From: ZC4RG30 sp046347045
GTDB taxonomy: Bacteria; Pseudomonadota; Gammaproteobacteria; Steroidobacterales; Steroidobacteraceae
NCBI GenBank assembly: GCA_046347045.1
Contig: JAXMGX010000014.1
Location: 1-64,000, forward strand
DNA length: 64,000 nt
Reading direction: 5' to 3'
Shown: positions 42,571-50,916 of the stretch, piece after piece
How the letters are laid out: each line of letters opens with the position of its first letter
Numbering within the stretch: the first letter of the stretch is position 1
Program-made: the position numbers and the translations under genes
Notes under the pieces: generated by a model
Databases searched by the model: none
What the model saw: only the letters and a program-made list of their open reading frames with translations
What the model was told of the DNA's origin: nothing

Positions 42571-43176
42571 TTGCACCAGTGCTATGTCGAGCTCGCCGAC
42601 TCAGGACGGCACCTTCTGCAGGAGCTGCTGACCGACGGCCCTCCGGTGCAGTGGCAGCACTATCCTGCGGACGACGCATTCGATGCCGCGGGGATGTATC
42701 AGTGGTTCTACCACTCGCACTCACCGGAAGACCGGCCCGGCGCGGTGGAGCACGGGCACTTCCATCTGTTTGCCAGGACCGAGGCACTGGGCGAAGCGCC
42801 AACCAGCGCCCGCGAACGCCAGTTCCTTGCTCGATTCGGGGCGACACCTTCCCCCGCAGGTACACGACACCTGATCAGCATGGGTCTCACACCGAAAGGC
42901 GTGCCCTGCTCGCTCTTCACCGTGAACAGTTGGGTGACCGGCGACCAGATGCTCTCGGCCCGGACAACTCTCGAGCTGCTCCAGAGCCTGCGCCTCGACA
43001 CCGGTCATCGGGCCATCGACCGCGTGATCGTGGCAGTGATGCGACTGAACGATCACGCACTACCCGCACTGCTGCGCCGACGCGATGCCACACTGCTCAG
43101 GCACCGGGACGAGTCCACCGACGTGTTCTCGGACTTGACCGTCGAAGAGCTGTCCTCGCAGCGTCTGGCCCTCTGA
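42571..43176 (+). CDS. Uncharacterised protein with EHGHFHLF motif
   Basis: Function unknown. The product of about 201 residues has no signal peptide or membrane segment and carries notable conserved-looking patches: VQWQHYPADDAFDA, MYQWFYHSHSPED, VEHGHFHLFART, HLISMGLTPKGVPCSLFTVN and VTGDQM. The histidine-rich HGHFH centre could bind a metal. From memory it resembles proteins of the DUF6969 type; this needs checking. The start is uncertain: the frame is open through the peptide gene, and TTG at 42571 is the first plausible start after it, with no good ribosome binding site. It is probably co-transcribed with the Lys-Cys peptide. Confidence 0.78.
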   Translation: MHQCYVELADSGRHLLQELLTDGPPVQWQHYPADDAFDAAGMYQWFYHSHSPEDRPGAVEHGHFHLFARTEALGEAPTSARERQFLARFGATPSPAGTRHLISMGLTPKGVPCSLFTVNSWVTGDQMLSARTTLELLQSLRLDTGHRAIDRVIVAVMRLNDHALPALLRRRDATLLRHRDESTDVFSDLTVEELSSQRLAL

Positions 43177-43329
43177 ATCCCGCAACCGGTCAGGCGTGAG
43201 GAGCCGCGGGGAGACAAGCATTTGCTCCGCCCCAAGGCCTGTGCCTTCTCCTGCAACGGAATTGACTGATCCTGCCCCCTGCTCCTACGCTCCGTGGTTT
43301 CGGACTCACAAGACATCGGGAGGGCATGT

Positions 43330-43863
43330 ATGCGTTCATCCAACATCAGAAGGTCGATCCGCACGATGGCATCTGCTGGCCTGTTGCTGGCCACCTGCGG
43401 CACCCTTGCCGCGGCCGAAGCGACGCCGCCAGTGAAGGCGTTGCCGCTCGACAAGGCGATCACCGTGGCGCAGGCGGCCCTCGCACAGTGCAAGGCCAAC
43501 GGCTACAACGTGACCGTGATGGTCATGGACACGGACTACGCCACGCGCCTCGTCCTGCGCTCGGATGCCGCGGCCGCCCGCACCGTCGAGATCGCCCGAC
43601 GCAAGGCCTACACCGTCATCAAGACGGGCATGAGCTCCGGCGACTTCGGCAAGACGGTTCCCGCGCCGGCGACGCCGGCCGCGCCGCGCCCGCCGGGATC
43701 CATGCCGCCGGGCGTGAACGGCGATGACAATCTCATCACCTTCGCCGGCGGCAAGCAGATCGTTGTCGGAGGCGAAGTCCTCGGCGCGATCAGCGTGTCG
43801 GGTGCGCCGGGTGGCGACAAGGACGACGCCTGCGTGGACGTCGGCCTGGCGAAGCTCAAGTAG
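43330..43863 (+). CDS. GlcG/HbpS-family heme-binding-like protein, exported
   Basis: The 177-residue product starts with a signal peptide (MRSSNIRRSIRTMASAGLLL, ending before AAAEATPP). The mature part is a HbpS/GlcG domain: LDKAITVAQAALAQCKANGY, VTVMVMDTDYATRLVLRSDA, ARRKAYTVIKTGM, FAGGKQIVVGGEVLGAISVS and the closing DACVDVGLAKL. Members bind heme or small ligands; a Pro-rich insert (about residues 117-130) interrupts the domain. ATG at 43330 has GGGAGG 6 nt upstream. It follows the HGHFH gene by 153 bp; a shared role in redox or metal stress is possible but unproven. Confidence 0.85.
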   Translation: MRSSNIRRSIRTMASAGLLLATCGTLAAAEATPPVKALPLDKAITVAQAALAQCKANGYNVTVMVMDTDYATRLVLRSDAAAARTVEIARRKAYTVIKTGMSSGDFGKTVPAPATPAAPRPPGSMPPGVNGDDNLITFAGGKQIVVGGEVLGAISVSGAPGGDKDDACVDVGLAKLK

Positions 43864-43902
43864 CGGCGCCGAATGGCGAGCCGCCCGCTGGCGGCTCGCC
43901 TC

Positions 43903-46002
43903 TCAGGGCCCCAGCAACTTCTGCGCGAAATAGACCATCTGCATGGAGTCGAGCCGCGCCCGCTGCTCGACATCGGCATCGCCGGAATGCCCGCCTGCCG
44001 TATCTTCAAAGAACAGATACGGCAATCCATACTCCTTCAGGCGCGCAGCAAACTTGCGCGCGTGCTGCGGACCGACCCGGTCGTCCTTGGTAGTGGTCCA
44101 GATGTAGGGTTCCGGATAGGCGCCACCCTTGCGAATGTTGCGATAGGGCGAGATCTTCTCGAGAAAGGTCCTCTCGGCCGGCACCGTGACGCTGCCGTAC
44201 TCATCCACCCACGATGCCCCGGCCGCGATCTGCTCGTAGCGGATCATGTCGAGCAGCGGCACCTGGATCGCCACGGCCCGCCACAGTTCCGGGTGCTGGT
44301 TGAACTCCACGCCCATCAACAGGCCGCCATTCGACCCGCCAAAGATGCCGAGCTTCGCGGCGCTGGTGAATCTGCGGGTGAACAGGTCGCGCGCCACGGA
44401 AGCGAAATCGTCGTAGATGACCTGGCGCCGGGTCTTGCGACCGGCTTCGTGCCAGGCCGGTCCGAATTCGCCACCGCCGCGGATGTTGGCGAGCACGAAC
44501 GAGCCGCCCTGCTCCAGCCAGAGCTTGCCCGTGGTGGCGTCATAGTACGGTGTCTCCGCAACTTCAAAACCACCGTAGGCCGTCATCAGCGTGGGTGTCG
44601 AACCATCGAGCGGTATGTCGCGCCGATGCACGATGAAATAGGGAATCTTCGTGCCATCGGTGGATACGGCTTCGAACTGCTCCACCACATGGCGCGAGGC
44701 ATCGAACCGCGGCGGCAGCCCCTTCACCTTCACCGGCCGGGGATCGGCCGCATCCATCGACCACAGCGTGGTGGGCTCGAGAAATCCCGTGACCTGCAGG
44801 TAGATCTGGTCATCGAGCGTGCTCGAGGCCGCGACGTCGATCGAGGCATTGTCGGACAGCGCCACCGGCTGCGGTATCCAGCCTGCGCCTGAACGGGCGA
44901 ACACCAGCGCACGTCCGCGCACGTTGTCGTTGATCGACAGGACCACGCGCGACTTCGTGGCCGTCACATCGTTCACGGACTGCCGCGGGCTCGGCGCGAA
45001 CAGCACGGTGGGATGCAGCGCGCCGCCATCGCGGATGTCGGCAAGCGCGATCGATACCACGGCGCCCGCCGGGACCTTCACGCCCGACGCGACCCAGTCC
45101 TCGCGGATCTGCACCAGTACCTGACCATCGACCATGCCCTCGATCGAGTTGCGCGCAGGCAGTGGCACGCGCAGTACCCGCCCGTCCCCGACCAGATAGA
45201 TCTGGCTTTCGAAGAACGTGGTGGCGCGCGAGATGAACATGGCGCGCTGCCCGCTGCCGTCGTTCAGCACGAACGGCGCCACGCCCACGTCCTGCGCCGT
45301 GCCACGGAACACTTCCCGCGCCTGCGAAAGCGGCTGTCGGCGTGCAAGGCGTTTGACCACGAACGGATAGCCGGACGCGGTCATCGACCCGGCGCCCCAG
45401 TCACGCGCCACGAGCAACGTGTCGGCATCGGCCCAGGCAACGTCCTGCTTCGACCTGCCCAGCCAGAAGCCGCCGCCGACGAAATTGCCGTCCTGCAGGT
45501 CGAACTCGCGCACGGATACCGCATCCTCGCCGCCGTCGGAGAGCTTCAGCAGGCAGTAGCGTTCAACGGGGTCGAGGCAATCCGCGCCCTTCCAGACCCA
45601 CTTCCTGCCTTCAGACTTCGAGAGGGCATCAAGATCAAGCAGGGTCTGCCACTGCGGCTGCGCGGTGGCGAACTGTGCACGCGTGGTGTACCGCCAGATG
45701 CCCTGGGGATGCGCGCGGTCGCGCCACAGATTGAATACCCGACCATTGTGCAGCGTGGGAGTCGGGATCCGGTCCTCGGCGGCGCGGATGGCCAGTGCGC
45801 TGGCATAGAAGCCCGCGTAGCGCGGATCGGCCTGCAGCCTGGACACGGTGCGGGCGTTCTCCGCCTCGACCCACTGCATGACCCGCGGGCCGGTCCAGTC
45901 CTCGAGCCAGATGTAGGGATCGCTTGCATCCTGCGCGACCGCGTATGGGGCCAGCAATGACATCAGCAGCAGGGCGAGGACAGGCGGGCTGCGCAGGGAC
46001 AT
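43903..46002 (-). CDS. Prolyl oligopeptidase family serine peptidase (S9A)
   Basis: Peptidase of 699 residues that cleaves short peptides after proline, probably in the periplasm because a signal peptide (VLALLLMSLLAPYAVAQ) precedes SDPYIWLEDWTG. After a beta-propeller domain comes the alpha/beta-hydrolase domain: the nucleophile in GIFGGSNGGLLMGV (Ser about 557), TTKDDRVGPQHARKFA (Asp about 641) and DTAGGHSGDADVEQ (His about 672). The ATG at 46002 overlaps the tdh stop as TGATG, so it is translated as the third gene of kbl-tdh-peptidase. Confidence 0.94.
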   Translation of the reverse strand: MSLRSPPVLALLLMSLLAPYAVAQDASDPYIWLEDWTGPRVMQWVEAENARTVSRLQADPRYAGFYASALAIRAAEDRIPTPTLHNGRVFNLWRDRAHPQGIWRYTTRAQFATAQPQWQTLLDLDALSKSEGRKWVWKGADCLDPVERYCLLKLSDGGEDAVSVREFDLQDGNFVGGGFWLGRSKQDVAWADADTLLVARDWGAGSMTASGYPFVVKRLARRQPLSQAREVFRGTAQDVGVAPFVLNDGSGQRAMFISRATTFFESQIYLVGDGRVLRVPLPARNSIEGMVDGQVLVQIREDWVASGVKVPAGAVVSIALADIRDGGALHPTVLFAPSPRQSVNDVTATKSRVVLSINDNVRGRALVFARSGAGWIPQPVALSDNASIDVAASSTLDDQIYLQVTGFLEPTTLWSMDAADPRPVKVKGLPPRFDASRHVVEQFEAVSTDGTKIPYFIVHRRDIPLDGSTPTLMTAYGGFEVAETPYYDATTGKLWLEQGGSFVLANIRGGGEFGPAWHEAGRKTRRQVIYDDFASVARDLFTRRFTSAAKLGIFGGSNGGLLMGVEFNQHPELWRAVAIQVPLLDMIRYEQIAAGASWVDEYGSVTVPAERTFLEKISPYRNIRKGGAYPEPYIWTTTKDDRVGPQHARKFAARLKEYGLPYLFFEDTAGGHSGDADVEQRARLDSMQMVYFAQKLLGP

Positions 46003-47033
46003 CACACGCCCTGCCAGTCCAGGATGACCTTTCCCGACTGGCCGGAACCCATGATCTCGAAGCCGCGCTGGAATTCCTGGACCGGGAGGTGATGCGTGAT
46101 GACGGGAGTGATGTCGAGACCGGCCTGCAGCAACGCCGCCATCTTGTACCAGGTCTCGAACATCTCGCGGCCGTAGATGCCGCGCATGTTCAGGCCCTTG
46201 AAAATGACCTGATTCCAGTCGATTGCCACTTCGGCGGGCGGTATGCCCAGCAGCGCGACGCTGCCGCCATGATGCATGGTGCGCAGCATGTCGCGAAAGG
46301 CCTGCGGATTGCCCGACATCTCGAGGCCCACGTCGAACCCCTCCTGCATGCCGAGCTCGCGCATGACATCGTCGAGATTCTGCTTCGCGACGTTCACGGC
46401 ACGCGTCGCACCCATCTTGCGGGCGAGATCGAGCCGGTATTCATTGACGTCGGTGATGACCACGTGGCGCGCGCCCACGCGCTTGACGATGGCCACGGCC
46501 ATGATGCCGATGGGGCCGGCGCCCGTGATGAGCACGTCCTCGCCGATGACGCTGAAGGCCAGCGCGGTGTGCGTGGCATTGCCGAAGGGGTCGAGGATGC
46601 TGGCAATGTCGTCGGTAACGGCATCCGGCAGCTTGAACGCATTGCCGGCGGGTATGGCCAGGTATTCGGCAAAGCAGCCCTGCCGGTCCACACCCACGCC
46701 CACTGTGTTGCGGCACAGATGGCGTCGGCCAGCGCGACAGTTGCGGCAGAAGCCGCAGGTGATGTGCCCCTCCCCCGACACGCGATCGCCCACGACGAAG
46801 CCGCGCACCTCGCTGCCCATGTCGACCACGTGGCCGTAGTATTCATGGCCCACGGCCATCGGCACCGGAATGGTCTTCTGCGCCCAGGCATCCCAGTTGT
46901 AGATGTGCATGTCCGTGCCGCAGATCGCGGTCTTGGAAATCCTGATCAGCACATCATTCGGTCCGACCTTCGGCATGTCGATGTCGCGCATCCAGATGCC
47001 GGGCTTCGCTTCTGCCTTTACCAGTGCTTTCAT
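46002..47033 (-). CDS. tdh: L-threonine 3-dehydrogenase
   Basis: Zinc alcohol-dehydrogenase-family enzyme oxidising threonine to 2-amino-3-ketobutyrate with NAD+. The 343-residue product has the catalytic zinc ligands in KTAICGTDMHIYNWDAW and VGHEYYGHV, the structural zinc cysteines in CGFCRNCRAGRRHLC, and a Rossmann segment LITGAGPIGIMAVAIVKR. The start overlaps the kbl stop as ATGA, so product and consumer of the unstable ketobutyrate are made together. Confidence 0.97.
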   Translation of the reverse strand: MKALVKAEAKPGIWMRDIDMPKVGPNDVLIRISKTAICGTDMHIYNWDAWAQKTIPVPMAVGHEYYGHVVDMGSEVRGFVVGDRVSGEGHITCGFCRNCRAGRRHLCRNTVGVGVDRQGCFAEYLAIPAGNAFKLPDAVTDDIASILDPFGNATHTALAFSVIGEDVLITGAGPIGIMAVAIVKRVGARHVVITDVNEYRLDLARKMGATRAVNVAKQNLDDVMRELGMQEGFDVGLEMSGNPQAFRDMLRTMHHGGSVALLGIPPAEVAIDWNQVIFKGLNMRGIYGREMFETWYKMAALLQAGLDITPVITHHLPVQEFQRGFEIMGSGQSGKVILDWQGV

Positions 47034-48229
47034 GGGATCAGCTCCAGCTCACGACCCACCTTGATGAAAGCCGCAAGCGCTGTCTCGACCTGCGCCTCGG
47101 TGAGCGCGGCGGACATCTGCGTGCGGATCCTCGCCTCTCCCCGGGGCACCACGGGGAAGGAGAATCCGATCACGTACACGCCCTCATCCAGCATGCGGTC
47201 GGCGAAGCGGGCCGCAAGCGCGGCATCGCCGATCATCACGGGAATGATGGGGTGCTCTCCGGGCAACAACCGGAAACCCGCGGCGCTCATGCCCGCACGG
47301 AACCTGCGTGCATGCGAAAACAACGTATCGCGCAACTGCGGGGAGTGTTCGACCAGGTCGATGGCACGCAATGTCACGGCCGCGACCACCGGCGGAATGC
47401 TGTTCGAAAACAGATAGGGACGTGAGCGCTGCCGCAGCCAGGCGATGGCGCCCGCCCTGCCGCTGGTATAGCCGCCACTGCCGCCTCCCAGCGCCTTGCC
47501 GAAGGTGCCGGTGAGGAAGTCGATGCGCCCGCTGACGCCGCAATGCTCCGGCGTGCCCCGTCCACCCGCACCCATGAAACCGGTGGCGTGCGAATCATCG
47601 ACCATCACCAGCGCGCCGTACCGGTCGGCAAGCGAGCAGATTTCCTGCAGCGGCGCGATGCTGCCGTCCATCGAGAACACACCATCGGTGGCGATCAGAC
47701 GGGTGCGGCAGTCCTGCGAATCCCGCAGATGCTGTTCCAGTTCGGCAAGATTGCGGTTCGCGTACCGCAGCCGTCGCGCCTTGCACAACCGCACTCCGTC
47801 GATGATGCTGGCGTGATTGAGCGCGTCAGAGATCACCGCATCCTGCTCGCCGAGCAGGGTTTCGAACAAGCCGCCGTTGGCATCCCAGCAGCTCGAATAC
47901 AGAATGGTGTCCTCGGTGCCGAGGAATCGCGACAAGGCGCGCTCGAGCTGCGTGTGCACCGTCTGCGTGCCGCAGATGAAGCGCACCGACGCCATGCCGT
48001 AACCGAACTCGTCGATGGCCCGGTGCGCCGCCGCGCGGATTTCCGGATGGTTCGCCAGCCCCAGGTAGTTGTTGGCGCAGAGATTGATGACATCCGCGCC
48101 ATTGGCGCGGATCCGCCCACCCTGTGGGCTGGCGATGACGCGCTCGGTCTTGAACAGGCCCTGGGCGCGAAGCTCATCGAGCTGCGAATCGATCCGTTGC
48201 TGGAATGCGGAATCCACGGGGCACCACAT
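47030..48229 (-). CDS. kbl: 2-amino-3-ketobutyrate CoA ligase (glycine C-acetyltransferase)
   Basis: PLP enzyme that cleaves 2-amino-3-ketobutyrate with CoA to glycine and acetyl-CoA. The 399-residue product is an alpha-oxoamine synthase: VINLCANNYLGLANHPEIRA, DALNHASIIDGVRLCKA, MVDDSHATGFMGAGGRGTPE and FLTGTFGKALGGGSGGYTSG, in which the Lys binds PLP. The first ATG is at 48229; GTG at 48217 aligns slightly better with E. coli Kbl. With tdh it completes threonine-to-glycine degradation. Confidence 0.96.
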   Translation of the reverse strand: MWCPVDSAFQQRIDSQLDELRAQGLFKTERVIASPQGGRIRANGADVINLCANNYLGLANHPEIRAAAHRAIDEFGYGMASVRFICGTQTVHTQLERALSRFLGTEDTILYSSCWDANGGLFETLLGEQDAVISDALNHASIIDGVRLCKARRLRYANRNLAELEQHLRDSQDCRTRLIATDGVFSMDGSIAPLQEICSLADRYGALVMVDDSHATGFMGAGGRGTPEHCGVSGRIDFLTGTFGKALGGGSGGYTSGRAGAIAWLRQRSRPYLFSNSIPPVVAAVTLRAIDLVEHSPQLRDTLFSHARRFRAGMSAAGFRLLPGEHPIIPVMIGDAALAARFADRMLDEGVYVIGFSFPVVPRGEARIRTQMSAALTEAQVETALAAFIKVGRELELIP

Positions 48230-48304
48230 GGACGGAGCTGTTCGTGGATCATATCATCGCGTCCCCCGCACCAGGTCACGCGAGTCTGCCGATGCTCGGC
48301 TGCC

Positions 48305-49495
48305 TCAGCTTCGTGGCCAGGGATGCGCGCGCAACGCCGCCTCATCCACCTCCGCACCCCAGCCGGGCGCATCAGGTATCTGCAGGCGTCCGCCCTCGAT
48401 GCCTGGCGCGCGCGACAGCAACTGGTACTTCCATGGCACGTCGTCGGCCTCGATCTCCATGATCTCCAGATTGGGCACGGCTGCGCAGAAATGCGCAGCC
48501 ATCAGGTCGGCCAGCGGACCGTAGAAGTTATGCGGAGCCACGTTGATGTCGAACGATTCGGCCAGCAGCGCGATGGCCACTGCCTCCCCCAATCCGTTCC
48601 AGGGCACGTCGACGATGGCCACGTCCACCGCCGCTGCCTTGAACCAGGGCAGGTAGGCACGCCGGCCGTGCAGCGATTCCAGCGAGGCGATGGGCAGCGG
48701 CGACACCGCGCGCACAGCAGCCAACTCTTCCGGCGCGTGCACATCGGCCTCGAGCCAGCGAAGGCCTTTCGAAGGCAGGCGCCCCGCCAGCCGGCGCAGG
48801 GCCGCCGGCGTCAGCGAGAAATTCACGTCGAGCATCAGGTCGCGGCCCGCACCCAGTCCCTCGCTCATGTTCGCGCATTGCATGACAATGGCATCAAGCG
48901 TGCGCTCATCCAGGGTGCGTTCCTGTGCCAGTCCTTGCGTGGCAAACCCCGGATTCAGCAGCACAGGTCCCTGCGCGCCGAACACCATGGGATTCGTCTT
49001 GACGGTGCGGAAGCCTCGATCGACGGCTTCTCTTCCCAGCGCCACCAGGTCCTGTGCGTTGGCAAGCCGCGGCTTGCCCAGTGCATTCACGAACAGCTCG
49101 GGATCACGCGCGCGGAAGCTGCCGCAGTGCGACCAGTACAGCTCGACGCTTTGCCGCCGCGCACCGCCGAACAGTGCGTGCACCGGTACACCATGGTGCT
49201 TGCCGGTGATGTCGAGGCAGGCGTTCTGGATGGCGGCCACCGCCTGATGCGAAAGCCCGCCAGCGCTGAACAGCGTGATGGCGCGAAGCCGGGCCGATAG
49301 CTGCGCCCAGGCGCGCGGATCCTGCCCCACCGCATTCCGACCCAGCGCGAGGATCACCTCCGCAAGGCCGGGCGACCACGGTGCCTCGACGAATTCGGAC
49401 CAGCCACTGAGTCCCTTGTCGGTGTCGATGCGCAGGAAGGAAAACGGACGCCACAGCCCGTCGGCACGCAAGATGTGCAGCGAAGTGATGCGCAT
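48305..49495 (-). CDS. Mandelate racemase/muconate lactonizing enzyme family protein
   Basis: Enolase-superfamily enzyme of 396 residues acting on an unknown carboxylic acid, probably an acid-sugar dehydratase or epimerase. The capping domain (WRPFSFLRIDTDKGLSGWSE) is followed by the TIM-barrel with FRTVKTNPMVFG (catalytic Lys strand), DLMLDVNFSLTP and LRWLEADVHAPEEL (metal ligands), PIASLESLHG and NVAPHNFYGPLADLMAAHF (His near the barrel end). The KxN form of the Lys motif resembles the mandelate racemase/galactonate dehydratase group. The gene follows a 2-hydroxyacid dehydrogenase by 18 nt, and kbl starts 75 nt downstream. Confidence 0.88.
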   Translation of the reverse strand: MRITSLHILRADGLWRPFSFLRIDTDKGLSGWSEFVEAPWSPGLAEVILALGRNAVGQDPRAWAQLSARLRAITLFSAGGLSHQAVAAIQNACLDITGKHHGVPVHALFGGARRQSVELYWSHCGSFRARDPELFVNALGKPRLANAQDLVALGREAVDRGFRTVKTNPMVFGAQGPVLLNPGFATQGLAQERTLDERTLDAIVMQCANMSEGLGAGRDLMLDVNFSLTPAALRRLAGRLPSKGLRWLEADVHAPEELAAVRAVSPLPIASLESLHGRRAYLPWFKAAAVDVAIVDVPWNGLGEAVAIALLAESFDINVAPHNFYGPLADLMAAHFCAAVPNLEIMEIEADDVPWKYQLLSRAPGIEGGRLQIPDAPGWGAEVDEAALRAHPWPRS

Positions 49496-49513
49496 CGGAT
49501 CAGTTCCCCACCA

Positions 49514-50512
49514 TTACGGATACTCCGGCTCGACCAATCCCAGGGGTTCTTCCCCGCGGACCACGCGTCGCACGTTCTCCACCGCAAAATCCACGCGTTC
49601 GGCGCGCGATGCCGCAGGCGCACCACCCCAGGCCACATGCGGCGTAAGTATGACGCGCGGGTGAGACCACAGCATATGCCCCGGAGGCAGCGGTTCCGGA
49701 TCGGTCACATCGAGACCCGCGCCCCGCAGCCGGCCGGACTCGAGTACCGCGCACAGCGCCTGAGTGTCGATGATGGGTCCGCGAGAGACATTAACCACCA
49801 CGGCGCCCTCGCGCAGCGCGGCGAATGCCGCCGCATCCAGCAGATGCAGCGTGCCCTTCTTCAATGGCGCGCAGACCGCCACCGCATCCACGTCCGGCAG
49901 CACCGCGTGCAGCGCCGTCAGCGGACGCACCTGCACGCTGGCCTCATCGCGCGCGCTGCGGGCCAGCGCGATCACGCCAGCCCCTGAGGCCAGCAGCAGC
50001 TTCGTCAGCGCCTGGCCGACGGGCCCGTAGCCGATCACGGCCACGCGCGAACCGCGCAGACTGCGCATCCGCCGCGACAGGCCGACACTATCCCACTGCG
50101 CCTTGCGACCACCCTCGATGGCCGCCGGAAACGCCCGCATCACCGCAAGCAGCAGCGACAGGGCGTGTTCGGCGACGAAGGCGCTGCCCAGCGCGCCCAG
50201 TGTCGACAGCCGCAGATGTGCCGGCAGCCGCAGGGCCTCGAGATTGTCGTAACCCGCGTTCATCACCTGCAGCCAGCGCAATCGCGGCGCGGCGCGCAGC
50301 GCATCGGCAAGCTGGATATTCCACGGAATCACGGACCCGATCATGGCATCCACGGCCGGCATGGCCGCCGCCGCCTGAATGGCACTGTGCGCCCGCACCA
50401 CTTCCACGCCCTGCACACCGGCAAGTTGCGCGCACAGGGGAGCATCGTCGTCTCCAGTCCATACCAGCAGGCGCAACGGGGCTTCCGATCCGGATCGCAG
50501 GGTCGCATTCAC
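49514..50512 (-). CDS. D-2-hydroxyacid dehydrogenase
   Basis: NAD(P)-dependent oxidoreductase of 332 residues, glyoxylate/hydroxypyruvate reductase-like. The C-terminal cofactor domain shows SRVAVIGYGPVGQALTKLLL (GYGPVG Rossmann loop), VVNVSRGPIIDTQALCAVL, GAGLDVTDPEPLPPGHMLWS with the catalytic Glu region, and LTPHVAWGGAP with the catalytic His. The start is GTG at 50512, overlapping the sirB stop as GTGA. Next to an acid-sugar-type enolase family enzyme it may reduce a keto acid made by that enzyme; the substrate is unknown. Confidence 0.9.
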   Translation of the reverse strand: MNATLRSGSEAPLRLLVWTGDDDAPLCAQLAGVQGVEVVRAHSAIQAAAAMPAVDAMIGSVIPWNIQLADALRAAPRLRWLQVMNAGYDNLEALRLPAHLRLSTLGALGSAFVAEHALSLLLAVMRAFPAAIEGGRKAQWDSVGLSRRMRSLRGSRVAVIGYGPVGQALTKLLLASGAGVIALARSARDEASVQVRPLTALHAVLPDVDAVAVCAPLKKGTLHLLDAAAFAALREGAVVVNVSRGPIIDTQALCAVLESGRLRGAGLDVTDPEPLPPGHMLWSHPRVILTPHVAWGGAPAASRAERVDFAVENVRRVVRGEEPLGLVEPEYP

Positions 50513-50916
50513 GACAAGTGAACCAGCCCTTTTAACACTCCCAGCGGATGATGCGCACGCGCGATCGTGTACATCCAGCCATAGATGAGCAGGGCCAGCA
50601 CGAACAGGACGACCCGCTGCTGCCGGCTGCGTCCCGGCCGCAGCGCCACGTAGGCCAGCACCACGTACACCACCAGGAGACACAGCTTCATCACCAGCCA
50701 CCCATTGGAGAACACGGCCCAGGGCAGGATGGTGAGCAGCATCAGTGCCGCGGTGAGCAGCGTGGTGTCGATGGTGTAGCTCAACGCCCGCGCGGGCCAA
50801 GTCAGCGGCCAGCGCAGGCCCGCGAGCGCACTGGCGCCGCGTAGCGCGAAGTACAGTCCGCTCGCCATGATCATGGCGACATGCACGGACTTGATCTGCG
50901 AATAGAACTCGATCAT
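50509..50916 (-). CDS. SirB-family integral membrane protein
   Basis: Small inner-membrane protein of 135 residues with four predicted helices (SVHVAMIMASGLYFALRG, LLTAALMLLTILPWAVF, KLCLLVVYVVLAYVAL, VLFVLALLIYGWMYTIA) and the N-terminal His pattern YSQIKSVHVA typical of SirB2-like proteins. Members are of unknown function and often stand near heme or redox enzymes. The ATG at 50916 overlaps the stop of the nitric oxide reductase gene as ATGA, so it may help assemble or serve that enzyme. Confidence 0.83.
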   Translation of the reverse strand: MIEFYSQIKSVHVAMIMASGLYFALRGASALAGLRWPLTWPARALSYTIDTTLLTAALMLLTILPWAVFSNGWLVMKLCLLVVYVVLAYVALRPGRSRQQRVVLFVLALLIYGWMYTIARAHHPLGVLKGLVHLS

